A stretch of DNA of 64,000 nucleotides from DATKPE01 sp035524335. GTDB lineage: Bacteria > Bacteroidota > Ignavibacteria > UBA10030 > SZUA-254. Every line of letters starts with the position of its first letter. Position 1 is the first letter of the stretch. Below the pieces are notes generated by a model. The model ran no database searches. It was not told the origin of the DNA and saw only the letters and a list, made by a program, of their open reading frames with translations. The stretch lies in contig DATKPE010000061.1 in assembly GCA_035524335.1 (NCBI GenBank), positions 1 to 64,000 on the forward strand, given 5' to 3'. Positions 62,569 to 64,000 of the stretch are shown here, piece by piece. The position numbers and the translations under genes are program-made.

Positions 62569-63534
62569 TCAGGCCGCGGGAAGCCGCCAGGTCTTTCCCG
62601 TGTCGTCGATCGCAAGCCGCGGATCCGCGTCTCCCAGCGCTTTCTTCAAACGTTCGATCGGTTCACGCTGGGGTTCGTTGCTCAGGGTGAATGTGTTCCA
62701 GTGGATCGGCATAAGCGCGCGGGCATTCATATGCCCAGCCATCGCCACCGCCTGCTCAGGATTTGCGTGCACCCGGATCCACGGATCGTACGCGCCTATG
62801 GGGAGGATCGCAAGATCCACCGCAAGACCGCGCTCGCCGATCTTGCGGAAGAACTCCTGATACGCTGTGTCTCCCCCGAAGAGGATATGTCTGCCATTTT
62901 TTGAAATGAGGTAGGCGTTATAGCTTCTCCCGGAACGGATGCCGCGGGAACGATCGGCCTCCCAGGGAAATCTCCAGCCGAAATGCGTGACTTCGAGCGC
63001 CTCCACTGTGAGACCGGAAATTGCCGCCCCTTCATTCCAGTCGAGCTCGGTAATCGATTTCCATCCCCTCCGGGAGAGGAGATCGGCGGTGTTTTTCGCC
63101 ATGACCAGCGGGGTTGTCTTGTTGAGCCTGCGCAGGGACGGAAAATCGAGATGATCCATGTGTGCATGGGAGAGAAGAATAAGATCGAGCGGGGGAAGCT
63201 CGTCGATGGAAAGCGCCGGTCTCACGAGGCGCCGGGGCCCGAGCGTCGCCATGCCGAGGATATTGATGCCGATTTTTTCTGAAAAAACCGGATCTGTCAG
63301 GATCAGGGTGCCGAAAAAGTTGATAAGCACCGTCGCATGCCCGATCCATGCGGCGGTGATCGTTCCGGGATCCCAGGAATGCGGATCGGGACGTTCCGGC
63401 GGATCGGCCATCCCATGGTCGCTCAGCATGCGGGCAATGAACGACGGCGACGGCTTCTGTTCGGCCAGGAGAAGCTGTTTGGGCATCATCATCCCGAGGC
63501 CGACCGTTTTTACGACATCCCTTCTTGTTGTCAC
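62569..63534 (-). CDS. Tat-exported metallo-beta-lactamase-fold hydrolase (UlaG/NAPE-PLD-like)
   Basis: A 321-residue protein. The zinc motif HAHMDH follows LILLSH, and the IGHATVLINFFGTLILTDP block, LFGGDTAY and LMPIHWNTF match the UlaG/NAPE-PLD-type lipid or lactone hydrolases. I start at GTG 63534, which has AGAGGAG nine bases upstream. The first residues are then TTRRDVVKTVGLGMMM, a twin-arginine signal. A TTG at 63570 lacks a ribosome-binding site. It lies 51 bases downstream of an RND pump gene. Confidence 0.88.
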   Translation of the reverse strand: MTTRRDVVKTVGLGMMMPKQLLLAEQKPSPSFIARMLSDHGMADPPERPDPHSWDPGTITAAWIGHATVLINFFGTLILTDPVFSEKIGINILGMATLGPRRLVRPALSIDELPPLDLILLSHAHMDHLDFPSLRRLNKTTPLVMAKNTADLLSRRGWKSITELDWNEGAAISGLTVEALEVTHFGWRFPWEADRSRGIRSGRSYNAYLISKNGRHILFGGDTAYQEFFRKIGERGLAVDLAILPIGAYDPWIRVHANPEQAVAMAGHMNARALMPIHWNTFTLSNEPQREPIERLKKALGDADPRLAIDDTGKTWRLPAA

Positions 63535-63585
63535 GTCCGCACGCTCCTCTCTGATCGAGAACAATGTCAATTGATGAATGGATCT

Positions 63586-64000
63586 TCAAATCTGTCTTGC
63601 GGCGCCGGCCACATCCCGGACGTCCGCCGCATCCGGCACCTTTTTCCGCCGGAGGAACATCGCCAGGCGGCGGAAAAATGCGGGAACCGATTCCCGCCAC
63701 TGGTCGACCTTGATATAGACCACCGGCACCAGAATCAGCGTCAGCATGAGGGAACTGAGGAGACCGCCGATGAGGGCCCACGCAAGTCCCGATTTCCATT
63801 CCGAGCCGGAGCTGACGCTCAGCGCGATCGGCATCATGCCGACCACCATTGATACGGTGGTCATCAGGATCGGCCGGAGACGGGTCTGTCCCGCTTCCAG
63901 CAGCGCCTCGAACGGTCCCAGCTTTTCCTCCTCCCTCATCTGATTCGTCCTGTCGACGAGAAGTATCGCGTTCTTGCCGACCAGGCCGATCAGCATGATG
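63586..64000 (-). CDS. RND efflux pump inner-membrane protein, C-terminal part (runs off window)
   Basis: Only the last 138 or so codons are inside the window; the gene continues past base 64000. The GLVGKNAILLVDRTNQ segment, PILMTTVSMVVGMMPIAL and the last helices (ALIGGLLSSLMLTLILVPVVY) are those of HAE1/AcrB-type hydrophobe exporters. The short basic tail is normal. It probably worked with a membrane-fusion protein and a TolC-like channel encoded outside the window. Confidence 0.9.
   Translation of the reverse strand, partial: IMLIGLVGKNAILLVDRTNQMREEEKLGPFEALLEAGQTRLRPILMTTVSMVVGMMPIALSVSSGSEWKSGLAWALIGGLLSSLMLTLILVPVVYIKVDQWRESVPAFFRRLAMFLRRKKVPDAADVRDVAGAARQI

Overview
The window is 64 kb of compact, GC-rich bacterial chromosome with no tRNA, rRNA, CRISPR array, prophage or transposase. 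The organism is Gram-negative: it has KdsB, PlsC, an AsmA-like protein, SurA-type chaperones, many outer-membrane beta-barrels and an RND pump. A subtilase carries a C-terminal type IX secretion sorting domain of the NYPNPFN type, which points to the Fibrobacteres-Chlorobi-Bacteroidetes assemblage. The promoters I could read are ordinary sigma-70 sites (TTGnnn, 17 bp, TAnnnT) and not the Bacteroidales -33/-7 type. Together with the GC-rich coding this favours an Ignavibacteria/Chlorobi-like or neighbouring lineage. That placement is an inference.

Layout. 0.1-6.5 kb: a co-directional run of a HisA-like isomerase, a PfkB kinase, dapB-dapA-dapD (lysine/diaminopimelate), an RmlD-like reductase and serS. 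6.5-10.5 kb: the two halves of a heterodimeric ABC exporter, separated by an AT-rich four-helix-bundle cassette flanked by inverted repeats. 10.6-13.7 kb: a lipoprotein, a DUF4139 protein and fbp. 13.9-18.0 kb: etfBA, a bifunctional-nuclease family protein, then pdxJ and a YbbR protein on the other strand. 18.1-19.1 kb: two bacterial microcompartment shell proteins, one with a long tail ending in a SAP/Rho_N-like motif, behind a near-consensus promoter. 19.4-27.7 kb: cell-envelope operons (AsmA-like, rsmA, PAP2; then plsC, kdsB, DUF502, pyrG). 27.8-36.3 kb: a DUF5686 outer-membrane protein, a beta-CASP nuclease, an SDR without its catalytic residues, a beta-barrel protein, an anti-sigma-type kinase, and a cysteine-motif envelope pair. 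36.4-38.8 kb: mdh, rpmA-rplU, a lone receiver protein and a small membrane ORF. 39-44 kb: a DUF3109-like protein and secreted amidohydrolases, partly degenerate. 44.3-53.7 kb: a six-gene minus-strand operon (two PPIase lipoproteins, SurA, MoxR, a T9SS-type subtilase and a VWA membrane protein). 53.9-60.9 kb: a futalosine-route menaquinone cluster (mqnP, ubiX, mqnL, an mqnE-mqnA fusion, mqnC, and convergent mqnD). 61-64 kb: an aldehyde dehydrogenase, a Tat-exported metallo-hydrolase and the 3' end of an RND pump gene.

How the parts fit. The window is mostly housekeeping and envelope biogenesis. Menaquinone, EtfAB and malate dehydrogenase indicate menaquinone-linked respiration. The observations most worth a second look are the isolated shell-protein pair with a putative nucleic-acid-binding tail, the MqnE-MqnA fusion, the inverted-repeat-flanked four-helix-bundle cassette splitting an asymmetric ABC heterodimer, the SurA/MoxR/subtilase/VWA operon, and the catalytically altered members of the HisA, SDR and amidohydrolase families.
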